From NCBI GenBank assembly GCA_030267965.1, contig BRYA01000060.1:1450-19574 (forward strand): a stretch of DNA of 18,125 bases, written 5' to 3'. The DNA comes from Triparma columacea (lineage: Eukaryota; Sar; Bolidophyceae; Parmales; Triparmaceae). Position numbers and translations under genes: made by a program. The notes under the pieces were generated by a model that ran no database searches, was not told the origin of the DNA, and saw only the letters and a program-made list of their open reading frames with translations. Shown here piece by piece: positions 1-8,097 of the stretch (positions are counted from its first letter, which is position 1; every line of letters starts with the position of its first letter).

Positions 1-1944
1 ATGGGTAAGTAAGTGTTCAGACGTCTTACGATATTGCCCCCCCTTTCCCTCTCTCCCCTTCCCCCTTCCCCTCCCCTCCTCTCCCCCTCCCCTTAACTCT
101 TAAAAGTAACTCCCCTCAACTCTGCGCGCTCCTTGCGTCTCACCTTTTTTCTATCTTCTTTCTCTCGTGTGGGTATATTATTCTTCCCCTTCTTTCCTTC
201 CGTATTTTTCTTCTCCTTCTTTTTCCCCTTTGAATTCTTCGGTGCTAATCCCTCCATCTCATACTCCATCTCGGCCTTCTTACCACCTTCCCTTTCCGAG
301 GTCTTATCCTGTATCTCCACAACCTCCTCAACTTCCTCATCCTCTTCAATCTCCTCCTCCATTTCCCAGCTCTCGTCTTTCATAGCCTCAACCCCTAGCC
401 ATCTAACAAACTCGCTCTGCCAATGAAACCTCGCCGCACTCGGGCACACCACCAGCACCGGCCAGTCCTCCGTGTACTTGCTCATAACCGCTATGCTCTG
501 TAGCGTTTTACCTAGACCCATCTCATCGGCTATAAAGGCTACACCACCTTTGTCCGAACTGAATCTTACGGAGGAACGTTGGAATGGTGCCATGGATTTA
601 GAGATAAGTCTAGGTACCCCAAGTGCAACCAGATCTCCGCAACTTGGGTGTCCCTTGTTGTCTTGTGCATTCAGTCTAATCGCCTCCATCCTAGCTAACA
701 ACTTAGGTTGTATGGGTTTAACCGAAAGCTCAACCACACCCTTGTTAGGGTGCGTCCTAAGGTAATCCATAACAGAATCGTGTATGGGTATTGGGAACTC
801 CCATCTATCCTCCTTACTATCAAGCTTCGGCCTCGGGTACCCCTTCCCTGCCGCGAGCTGTCGGAATACCTTCTGTAGTGGTGTGTGTGATTTAACACCG
901 TGTGATAGTAGTGCCTGATCGAATAGGTTGAAGCCACCGTTCGTGTTGAAGGACTGTAGTGTTGGGTCGTAGCTACGCTTGATCTTAAGCCAGAATAGCT
1001 TCGGGGTCTTAACACCGGTCTCGACGTCGAGGCTGCCGTAGAAGATAGGTTGTTGAGGTGTCGCGTAGGACTGCTGGGCCGGGTACTGGGAGTACTGGCT
1101 GGTGTACGCCGACTGCTGTTGGTAAGTCTGCGGGACCGCGAAACTGCCCTGCTGGAACTGCTGCGTCCACTGCTGCTGGAAGACCTGCAGATTCCTGGAA
1201 AATGCCTCCACAGGTGCTTAGAAACGAGGGAATGAGGGATGGGGAAGTGGGGATTAGGGGAGAAGGTTGGCTTTTTCTATCTCTCTTATCGCTGTCTCCC
1301 TTTAACTCACCTATCTCTATGGACGCTAGTAGCTCTTTTCTCCTTTGATCCCAAACCGGGTATATGGACTTCCAATGCTGATGCGCTCTGTCCAAATCAG
1401 CCTTGGCGGTCTTCGCGTTCCTGGTGTCCCCAGCTTCCACGTAGGCGGTATGGGTGCGCTTTAGGGACGACACCTTCTTCTGAAAGTAACTCTTTACACT
1501 CTGCATTTTTGGAGCGTCGATGGCACTGAAGTATTTGGCCGCCTCCTCACCAGTTTTGAAGTCTGGGAATGGTTTCGGAGGTACAGCTGCTGAGTTTGAG
1601 AGTTGCATCGATCTTGGGTTACTGTGCTGTGGTTGTTGTTGTAGTTGTTGTAGTTGTTGTTGTTGTTGAGGGTATAGTTGTTGTAGTTGTTGTTGTTGTT
1701 GTTGTTGTTGTTGGAATCTTAGTTCTTGTGCAGGTGTTAGAATTCTCTGTTGTTGTTGTTGTTGCTGTTGTTGTTGTTGTTGTTGTTGCGGTGTTTGTTC
1801 ATCTCTTGGTTCATAACCAGCTGCATATCCAGGAGGGAATCTTGGTTGAGGTGGTAGATTAGATGATTGATTGGACGGTGGATTGGGTGGTAGATTGGAT
1901 GGTGTATTGGCTAAGAGATTGTGAGTGAGATTGAGATTGTTCAT
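1..1944 (-). CDS. SMARCAL1/ZRANB3-like SNF2 helicase, N-terminal part (partial, leaves window)
   Basis: Predicted annealing helicase or fork-remodelling SNF2 ATPase, acting in the nucleus. Exons on the minus strand are 1944-1311, 1216-144 and 24-1, with GT-AG introns 1217-1310 (phase 1) and 25-143 (phase 0). The start is the first ATG. The N-terminus (about residues 1-110) is rich in Gln, encoded by CAA/CAG runs. About residues 271-365 resemble a HARP-type module (conserved W/F around 'DRWEFPI'). An SNF2 lobe 1 follows: Q-motif-like 'MAPFQRSSVRF', Walker A in 'DEMGLGKT' (about 442-449), then motif Ia 'VVCPSAARFHW'. This Q-motif to Ia stretch is typical of SMARCAL1 and ZRANB3. After motif Ia comes about 80 residues of Glu/Lys-rich insert before the last intron. 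Motif II and lobe 2 lie outside the window. The family call is firm; the choice between SMARCAL1 and ZRANB3 is not. Exon 3 (8 codons) is a weaker call. Confidence 0.85.
37..105 (-). repeat. G-rich tract inside intron of the helicase gene (G-quadruplex candidate)
   Basis: The plus strand is nearly pure C/T with many CCCC and CCCCC runs, so the intron RNA of the minus-strand gene carries many closely spaced G runs. The tract lies in intron 25-143, where a pyrimidine tract would normally precede the acceptor. Only base composition is observed; folding is inferred. Confidence 0.55.
1625..1797 (-). repeat. CAA/CAG trinucleotide repeat encoding polyglutamine
   Basis: On the plus strand this is a run of TTG, with some CTG and TAG-containing units; in the minus-strand helicase gene it reads as CAA/CAG Gln codons. 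Three Gln blocks are separated by short Leu/Tyr/Pro interruptions. It is an in-frame low-complexity expansion in the disordered N-terminus. Confidence 0.9.
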
Positions 1945-2489
1945 GTTGTCTTTAATGTGTCCTTAGTGTATATATAGACGTGTGATATGTCTCAATATGT
2001 ATCTTTATGTGTATATCTCTACACACAATACACACAAATACACACAAACGTAGTATATAATGAGAAATGTCTTACTAATTCAGTCAGAGGCGGTGGAGGG
2101 AGGAATGAGGAATGGGAATTGTATGGGATATGTGGGATGCAGTCTTCTAATCAATGTATGATACACTTCAAACTAACTCCTATTGCGTTTAAACTACTCC
2201 TATTTGCTATAGATACAGACTCTTGATATTTATTGCCTAAATTAATCCGAAAAACAAGAAAAAAGAAATTCCCCCAAAGCAAAACAAACCAGGTCACACA
2301 CACACACAACCCAAACTGGTAGTTTCATTTCTTCAAACGACTATATTACATAGATAGCCACTTTATAATCACACTCCCCGATACTTTCCCCGACACGGCA
2401 ATACTCTCCTTTCAAATTGCACTCCCATCAACAAACTTGTCTCTGTCTCACCACCAACCACCCATCGACCTCCCTTGGAAAAGAGCCAT
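1945..2489. promoter_or_regulatory. Divergent intergenic region between helicase and unknown gene
   Basis: This 545-bp, AT-richer region separates two divergently transcribed genes and probably holds both promoters. An alternating TATATATA at 1969-1976 lies 25 bp upstream of the helicase ATG on the minus strand and is a TATA-like candidate, possibly too close to the ATG for a long leader. A short CA microsatellite lies near 2296-2308. I see no tRNA, rRNA or convincing small coding gene here. Confidence 0.35.
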
Positions 2490-3567
2490 ATGAACCGTTA
2501 TATGTTGGGTGTCTATGAAGCCATGGATAGGGGGTTCAGTAAATTGAGGAACCACCTTTCGTCGAACGCCGGAAGGCAGGCACTCAGTATGTTTGAGGAA
2601 CAAACCCAATCCAATTCAGATACTGCAGCGCCAGTGGAGGAAGATAACTTGCCTTTTTCCCTGTTTCAGTACATAACGTCCACTCCCATGAGAGTTTATG
2701 AGTCCTTTTCCCCCAATAATGATAGTCCTTTTTGGGAACTACATTACACGAATATATTCCAAAAAGACAACTTCCGCTCATCTTACCATGCATATATTGC
2801 CAATGCGTTGCCGTGGATGAGGGGCTGGCTCGAATTTATTTTCGACACGCTTGGCTACGAAGTCGACCATTGTATTGAGGTGAGGAGGCGGATTGAGGTT
2901 GAAGTGGTACAGATGAAGAAAGGACCTCGCAATTCAATCCCCTCTCCCCCCCCCCCTCCTCTCCCACCTCCCCCCCAACTCCACCCTTCCCTCCCCCCTT
3001 CGTCCACCTCTCTCCCGTCCACAGAAGCATCAGTTCGGCTTCGCTCTCCGTTTCTTCATAATGAACTTTTACATAACCGATAAGTTCATAGACCTCGTTT
3101 CTATACTGATGAACTCGGTGAAACACAACGCACGTCCTCTCCCCCCCGAAGTTAACAAGAAGAAGTTTCGTGTCTTCGAAGCTTTGGTTGATACGGGGGA
3201 CGCCATCCCGGATATTATCAAGAACCGACAGCTTGAACACATTCATGCTTTGAGGATTCACGCGAGGTAAGGAGGATTAGGGGGGGGGGAGTTGACGGAA
3301 TTCGTTTGCTTACTGCATACTGCATTTGTTCCGCCTCCCTCCAGGAACTTAGGAGAATGGGAAGAGGTCAAGGTTAAGTCCAAGGCGACAGGCGAGCTGC
3401 TTTCAGGCACAGTGGCTTTCGAGTTGGTACTTGACATGATCATAATTCTTTATTACGGTTTAGAAGAATGGAAGAAGCAGATCGTGATTGGCATGACGGA
3501 CAAAGCTAAATCTGAGTTTTGGGGTGATTTGGGAGTAGTGCAAGGGGAGGAGATGAGAGATGCATAA
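2490..3567 (+). CDS. Conserved-looking protein of unknown function (three exons, 284 aa)
   Basis: Exons are 2490-2879, 3025-3266 and 3345-3567. Introns 2880-3024 (phase 0, C-rich before CAG) and 3267-3344 (phase 2) are both GT-AG and keep the frame open to TAA at 3565-3567. The start is the ATG at 2490; a longer frame begins at a TTG and is not needed. The protein is rich in aromatic and hydrophobic residues in its middle part (about residues 60-180, with motifs such as 'PWMRGWLEF' and 'LRFFIMNFYITDKF'), suggesting a folded helical domain. A second helical stretch ('FELVLDMIIILYYGLEEW') lies near the C-terminus. It has no signal peptide and no clear transmembrane helix. I do not recognise a family. 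It is divergent with the helicase gene upstream. Confidence 0.72.
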
Positions 3568-4078
3568 AGAAGTGAACGCTGGGAAGAAAATACCTCTTTG
3601 TTTATTTAGTCTCCTCGGATCTCAAAGGGTCCAGACTATGCAAGCTCGATTTTGCTTTCGCTCATTTTTATGCAGCTAAACCGAACGCTAAGGAGGTAAG
3701 CAAGGTGATGCACACAATCAAGGGAATAAGATCCTTCTTATATTTTGATGGAGATTAATTTGCAACGTTAAGATGATCCTAGGTTACCCTTGGTTCGACT
3801 TTTATATTTCCAGCGCAAGACATATTTTTTTTAATCTTCGAAACCGCGTTTTTTCCGAGAAATTCCTCCCCAATTTTCCCCAGTGTAACTGCTCGCCTTT
3901 CTTCCCCAAACTCCTCTCCTCCTATTTCCTTCAGTTCGTCCCTACCTCACCTCATATCCGCACCCCCTCCCTCTCCCGCCTCTGTCAACCCCAACACCTC
4001 CCCCCTCTCCTTCCCTTTCCCCTCCCTCCCCCTCTTTCCTCCAATCCCCCCCCCCCCTTCCCTCCCCGAATCCTCACC
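3568..4078. promoter_or_regulatory. Intergenic/5' leader of SCAR gene with long pyrimidine tract
   Basis: About 510 bp lie between two plus-strand genes. The first half is AT-rich and unremarkable. From about 3900 to the ATG at 4079 the sense strand is almost pure C/T with several C runs, and probably forms the core promoter or leader of the SCAR gene. A consensus-like donor at 3697 (GAG|GTAAGC) with acceptor candidates near 3820 and 3932 would allow a 5'-UTR intron, which is unproven. No RNA gene was recognised. Confidence 0.35.
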
Positions 4079-6150
4079 ATGACCCTCTCAAAGCGCAAGA
4101 TCTGCTTCACTCAGACCTACATCCACCCCGAGTTCATGGACCGCGCTTCCCTCAAGTCGTCCTCCACCTCATCCGACCGCGAGAAGAGCACCCTCCAGAA
4201 TGATGTTGCCATGAGCGAGCTCACCGGGGTCCTCGGACAGATCGGGTCACTAGCGGCGTACACGATGGAACTTATGGACGGCCTTTTTAGGATCAGTCAG
4301 GAGACACAGAACCGCATAGAGAAGGTGGCAGAGCGGACGCAGAAGCTTGGGGTGGAGCTGGAACGATTGGAGACTGAGAGCATGATGGAGGCTGATAAGG
4401 TGGGTTGAGAGGGAGAGAAGGGCGACGCGTTGGCTAAACTCTGCTTCGTCGAGGCTTCACAGAGAGAACGTCCTTTCCCTAACCTCCCCTAACCTCCCCT
4501 TCTCCCCCCTCTCCCTTCTAGACCGCCCTCGTCGACCTCTCAGCCTCATCGTCTGTTTCCCACAAGCGTGAGGTCAAGGTCCCCCACATCTTCACCCGTA
4601 TCACCAACGCCGAGGAGATCCTCGCCCAGTACAACAACTGCACGCCCCCCCCCTTCCTCAACAAGATAGACAGCATCCTGGGGGGAGAGCAGTGCTCGCA
4701 TAACTTCTCGTACCCAAGGTTCTTCTTCAACGAGTGGTACAAGAGCGAGGTGAAAAGGCAGGAGAAGAAAAAGGAAGAGAAAAAGAAGAGGAAGAAGGAG
4801 AGGAAGGAGAGGAGGGAGGCTAAGAGCAAGGAGGGCGAGAAGAAGCTCTCCAAGCTCAAGAACAAGAAGATGAAGACCTTCAAGTCCCAGTACAAGAACG
4901 AAACAATAAATGGGCAGGCGATAGCCCCCGCCGTTCCCAAGACGCCTACCCGCCCCCTCGCCCCCAAGCCCCCCCCGCCCCGAACCGTCGCCCCTAAGCC
5001 TCCCCCTCCCCCCCCCCAAGCCTATAGAAGGAGCAGGACGAGCGGGGTGGTGAGGAACTCCAAGAGAACCACGGGCAACTTCAACCTCCCCGCTGCCATA
5101 TCCGAGAATATAGAGGAGGGCACATACCCGGAGATGGAGATTGTTGAGGGCTCACCTGACAGGAAGTCCTCAGCTCCTCCCCCTCCATCCCGCCCCCCAC
5201 CCGGACCGCCGCCGGCGGCGCCCCGACCGTCCTCACCGCCCACACCACCGCTATCTACCTCGCCACCCTCTGCGTCGCCCCTAGAGGGACCCCCGACCTC
5301 CGAATTAACAAGACAGTCCTCAGCGGGCACGTACCAGAGAGACTCTTCCCTGACATCCGTCTACGTAGAAGAGGAGGAGGAAGCGCCAAAGGTCGACCCA
5401 ATGGCCATATTTGAGACCCCGATGTTCGCAAAGTACCAAACCATGAAGAAAATCAACATGCCCGAGGCTGCCATAAGACACAAGATGGAGCAAGACAAGG
5501 TGAAGATGCAGCTGGTGAACTTATTCTGCCCCAACACCGTTTACGAGACCGCCGGGAAGGACGACGACGAGGGTCACACGACCCAAGACGAGGAGTCCGT
5601 GGGCGGAGACGAGGACAACAGGCCTGACGGGGACCCCAAGGATTGGGAGGAAACCACCAACGAAGAGACTGGGGATGTTTACTACATCAACAAAATTAGC
5701 TGGGAAAGCTCCTGGGTCCCCCCAAAGGGTTGGGAGGAATACCAGGAGGCCCTTAACCAGGAGTTGCAGGAAGGGAAGGCCGACTTTCTCAACAGCATCA
5801 CGGCGGGTAAGAAGCTTCGTAGGATCAGCGTGACGCCTGGGAGCAGAGTAGCCAGTGATCCCCGCAACGACATTATGGCGGGGATCAGGAAGGGCGCGCA
5901 GCTGAAGAAGGCCGAGCCCCTCCCCCCGAAGCCCGTGGAGGCTCGCGACCAGATGATAATGGCCTTGAAGAGCGTCAGCCTCAAGTCTACCCTCCAGCAC
6001 GTAGAGGTAAGCAAGTACGACGAGAACGAGAGGATGGACGACGCAGTAGCGAAACTACTGGCGAACAGGGCGGCCATTGCGGGGGAGTCGGACAGCGAGA
6101 GCGAGAGCGACAGCGACTACGACTTCGACAGCGACGAGGATTACCCGTAA
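4079..6150 (+). CDS. SCAR/WAVE-family actin nucleation promoting factor with internal WW domain
   Basis: This is a predicted WAVE-complex subunit that activates Arp2/3 at membranes. Exons are 4079-4399 and 4522-6150 (intron 4400-4521, phase 0), giving 649 aa. About residues 1-185 match the SCAR homology domain: a helical segment with heptads ending in 'VAERTQKLGVELERLE', then 'YPRFFFNEWYKSEV' like the family's 'NPSYFFDLWKEKM', then a Lys-rich basic stretch. Pro-rich segments follow (about 215-350). Residues 408-434 carry a 'FAKYQTMKKINMPEAAIRHKM' type motif as in WASHC3. A WW domain spans about 481-511 (W482, Y494-Y495, W505, P508). The C-terminus has a WH2 ('RNDIMAGIRKGAQLKK', about 555-570), a second weaker WH2-like segment (about 581-602), a connector ('AVAKLLANRAAI') and an acidic tail. 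An in-frame ATG at 3773 adds 102 low-complexity residues and was not chosen. The tail ends DEDYP, without the usual Trp. Confidence 0.87.
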
Positions 6151-6186
6151 TTTTTTTTTGTTGGACGTCGAAATTACATTTAAGAT

Positions 6187-6723
6187 TTAAGGAACAGGGT
6201 GCTCCTCAAGCCACTGCATCTGCTCGGCGTTCAAAGGTTTCATCTCCGCCAGCTCCAAAAGCTCAATCTCGAAATACAGAGGCGAATTTCCTGGGATGGG
6301 GCCCATGCCTTTCTCCCCGTACCCCAAACTCGGGTCTATTACTACGCGACGCTTCTCCCCAACCCTCATCTCCGCGACTGTCCTGTCCCAGCCGGGAATG
6401 ACCTGCCCGACTCCTACTACAAACTTGAAGGGACCCTTAAGTAATCCCTTGGATGAGTCTATCTGCTTCTTTTGGAATCCATTCACCCAAAGGGTGTAAT
6501 CCACCTTGGCAGTTTGAGTCCTCTGCGGTGTTGGACCCGAGCCCTCCTGCAGAACTTCGACAGAAATTCCATCAACCCCTAATGCGATTTTCGGCAGTGT
6601 CGCAATAACAAGTGCTGGAGTTGTTTCTAGGAACATTCTGCGTGTACTACTGCTCCCTATAGCAGGAGATAGAGCCAGACAGACGGAGAAAAATGTAACG
6701 ACGAGTAAGGCAATGAGAGGCAT
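6187..6723 (-). CDS. FKBP-type peptidyl-prolyl isomerase, predicted thylakoid-lumen targeted
   Basis: Single-exon, 178 aa. The FKBP domain (about 70-158) accelerates proline isomerisation. Pocket residues seen are Y76, D89 in 'QIDSS', F99/F101, 'GQVIPGW' (V108, I109, W112), Y135 in 'LGYG', and F151; the usual Phe before the Asp is Ile. The N-terminus is a hydrophobic signal peptide (1 to about 17, 'LIALLVVTFFSVCLAL'). After a short Ser-rich stretch comes 'STRRMFLETTPALVIATLP', a twin-arginine motif (R28-R29) followed by a hydrophobic core. Signal peptide plus Tat signal is the layout of thylakoid-lumen FKBPs in algae with secondary plastids; the lumen assignment is inference, and the transit segment is short. 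The stop is 36 bp from the convergent SCAR gene, and the ATG is 51 bp from the divergent R3H-like gene, so the two probably share a promoter. Confidence 0.88.
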   Translation of the reverse strand: MPLIALLVVTFFSVCLALSPAIGSSSTRRMFLETTPALVIATLPKIALGVDGISVEVLQEGSGPTPQRTQTAKVDYTLWVNGFQKKQIDSSKGLLKGPFKFVVGVGQVIPGWDRTVAEMRVGEKRRVVIDPSLGYGEKGMGPIPGNSPLYFEIELLELAEMKPLNAEQMQWLEEHPVP

Positions 6724-6774
6724 GGTGGGTAATTATTTCCTTCCCTCAAATTTGTGAACCATACTCCAATCGTC

Positions 6775-8061
6775 ATGGAGGACGGCTTTGAGATGTTAAG
6801 AAACCCTCAAAGCGATGTAGTATCACTTTCGGACAACGATACGTCCATATTGACGGACATAACATCTTCAGAAGATGAGTCCCACACACACACTCGGCTC
6901 CCGAGATCTTCTTTCCGCACTCCAAGGAGCAGTACGCGCACTCCAAGGAGCAGTACGGTGCGTCACCCCAGTCCCTCTCCATCACCGGTACGGACGATGA
7001 CGCGCCACAGGTACCTATCGCACATTAAGAGATGCGCATCTGCTCCTTGTCGTGTCCCTCTCCAAAGGCCATTCCCGCGCAGAGTCAGTCTTGACGAGGG
7101 AGAAAGCGAGTCGGAGTCAAGCCTCCCCGCACCTTATACACCCGGACCGAACGACTACGGTCTAGTAGCTAACCCTATGGACGAGTTTGAGGGGTCGGCG
7201 TTGGAACAGGCGAAGCATAATGCGCTAAGGTGAGAATAGGCAGTCGGAGGAGCGCCCACAATAGACACTATGTGTACGTGTATAGGGTTAGGGTTAGGAA
7301 TAGGCAGTCGGAGGAGCGCCCACAATAGACACTATGTGTACGTGTATATGTATATAACTAAGCTCTGTCACCCACCACCCCACCTGTTCCTTCTCCGCAG
7401 GGCGAGGGTGGACAGCTGGAGGGCGCTCAAGCTCAACGGTACGCTCGTGAATTACACACAAAGTAGAAGGGGAAAGTCGACTATAGAAAAATTGTACAAG
7501 GAGCCGGACGTTTTGAAGATGTACTTGAAGGGCTATAACAGTTTATCCTCCACATCTCTCCCAAAAACCGTGGACAGGTATATTCCTCCGGCCCCTCAAA
7601 CGCCTTCCTCTAAATACGACAACATCCCTAGCAATTTGGTCTCGATTATCCAACGGGTAACACCAGGGCGCGAGCTTTACAACTTGCTAGAGGCTGCGGT
7701 GGTAAGGGCTTTCAAATCCTCTTCTGAGGAAACCTATCTGCCTTGGTCGGACACAGTAAGTGGGGTTCGGGTAGATTGTTTCTTCGTCAGCGAGGTCGAA
7801 GTTGTTTCCTCCCCCGAAAATTCCATGGAATCTGCCCCCCTTCCCCTGGCTAATGTCACATTCACGTTGCCGAACACCTCCGATAAGGAGTTCTCCGCCT
7901 TTTGCCGGATTTGGCTCCACTCTGTCTCCCACTTCCACGGCTTGCAAGGGCGGAGCGCCAAGGGCAAGGGAGGGAGGGGGGGGAGGTTTGTGCTGAAGGG
8001 AAGGGTAGGTGGAATAGAGGGATTACTTACGGACGAGGTGAAGCGACGGATAGAAGTATAA
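6775..8061 (+). CDS. R3H-domain-like nucleic-acid-binding protein (371 aa)
   Basis: Exons are 6775-7229 and 7401-8061, with intron 7230-7400 (171 bp, phase 2). The ATG at 6775 is chosen because the longer frame starts at GTG. The N-terminal half is disordered: acidic/Ser-rich, then an Arg-Ser rich stretch (about 45-75) built partly on a 21-bp perfect tandem repeat. After the intron comes a helical region, and near the C-terminus (about 312-352) 'FCRIWLHSVSHFHGLQGRSAKGK', which fits the R3H signature (Arg-x3-His; R321, H325, then a Gly/Lys-rich loop and beta strand 'RFVLKGR'). R3H domains bind single-stranded nucleic acid. R3HDM4-like is possible but unproven. The R3H call is moderate because only the core motif is clear. 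Its stop is 36 bp from the convergent kinase gene. Confidence 0.68.
6916..6957 (+). repeat. 21-bp perfect tandem repeat (2 copies) in coding sequence
   Basis: Two adjacent identical 21-bp copies (6916-6936 and 6937-6957) encode the repeated 'RTPRSST' of the Arg-Ser rich stretch. This is recent in-frame slippage or unequal exchange. Confidence 0.9.
7235..7348 (+). repeat. 50-bp direct repeat flanking a telomere-like GGGTTA spacer, inside an intron
   Basis: Copy 1 is 7235-7284 and copy 2 is 7299-7348; by eye they are identical over 50 bp. The 14-bp spacer 7285-7298 reads GGGTTAGGGTTAGG, the TTAGGG-type telomere repeat. The whole array lies inside intron 7230-7400 of the R3H-like gene, so it does not change the protein. 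Confidence 0.92.
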
Positions 8062-8097
8062 TCCATTTTTTCCACCGAAAATAACGGCAATGTCAAA

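Noticed and set aside
1569..1862. Plus-strand frame coding for polyvaline
   Set aside because: It is the shadow of the CAA/CAG polyglutamine repeat of the minus-strand helicase.
1987..2226. Short plus-strand frame in the intergenic region
   Set aside because: 79 codons without domain, coding bias or splice support, in AT-rich promoter-like sequence.
3790..3798. GGTTCGA as a tRNA T-loop
   Set aside because: No acceptor stem, D-arm or anticodon arm can be built around it.
3773..4078. Upstream in-frame ATG for the SCAR gene
   Set aside because: It adds 102 residues of low-complexity translation of a pyrimidine tract; the family domain begins after ATG 4079.
4518..5019. Minus-strand frames rich in Leu/Phe/Gly over the SCAR gene
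   Set aside because: Antisense shadows of the Lys- and Pro-rich SCAR coding sequence.
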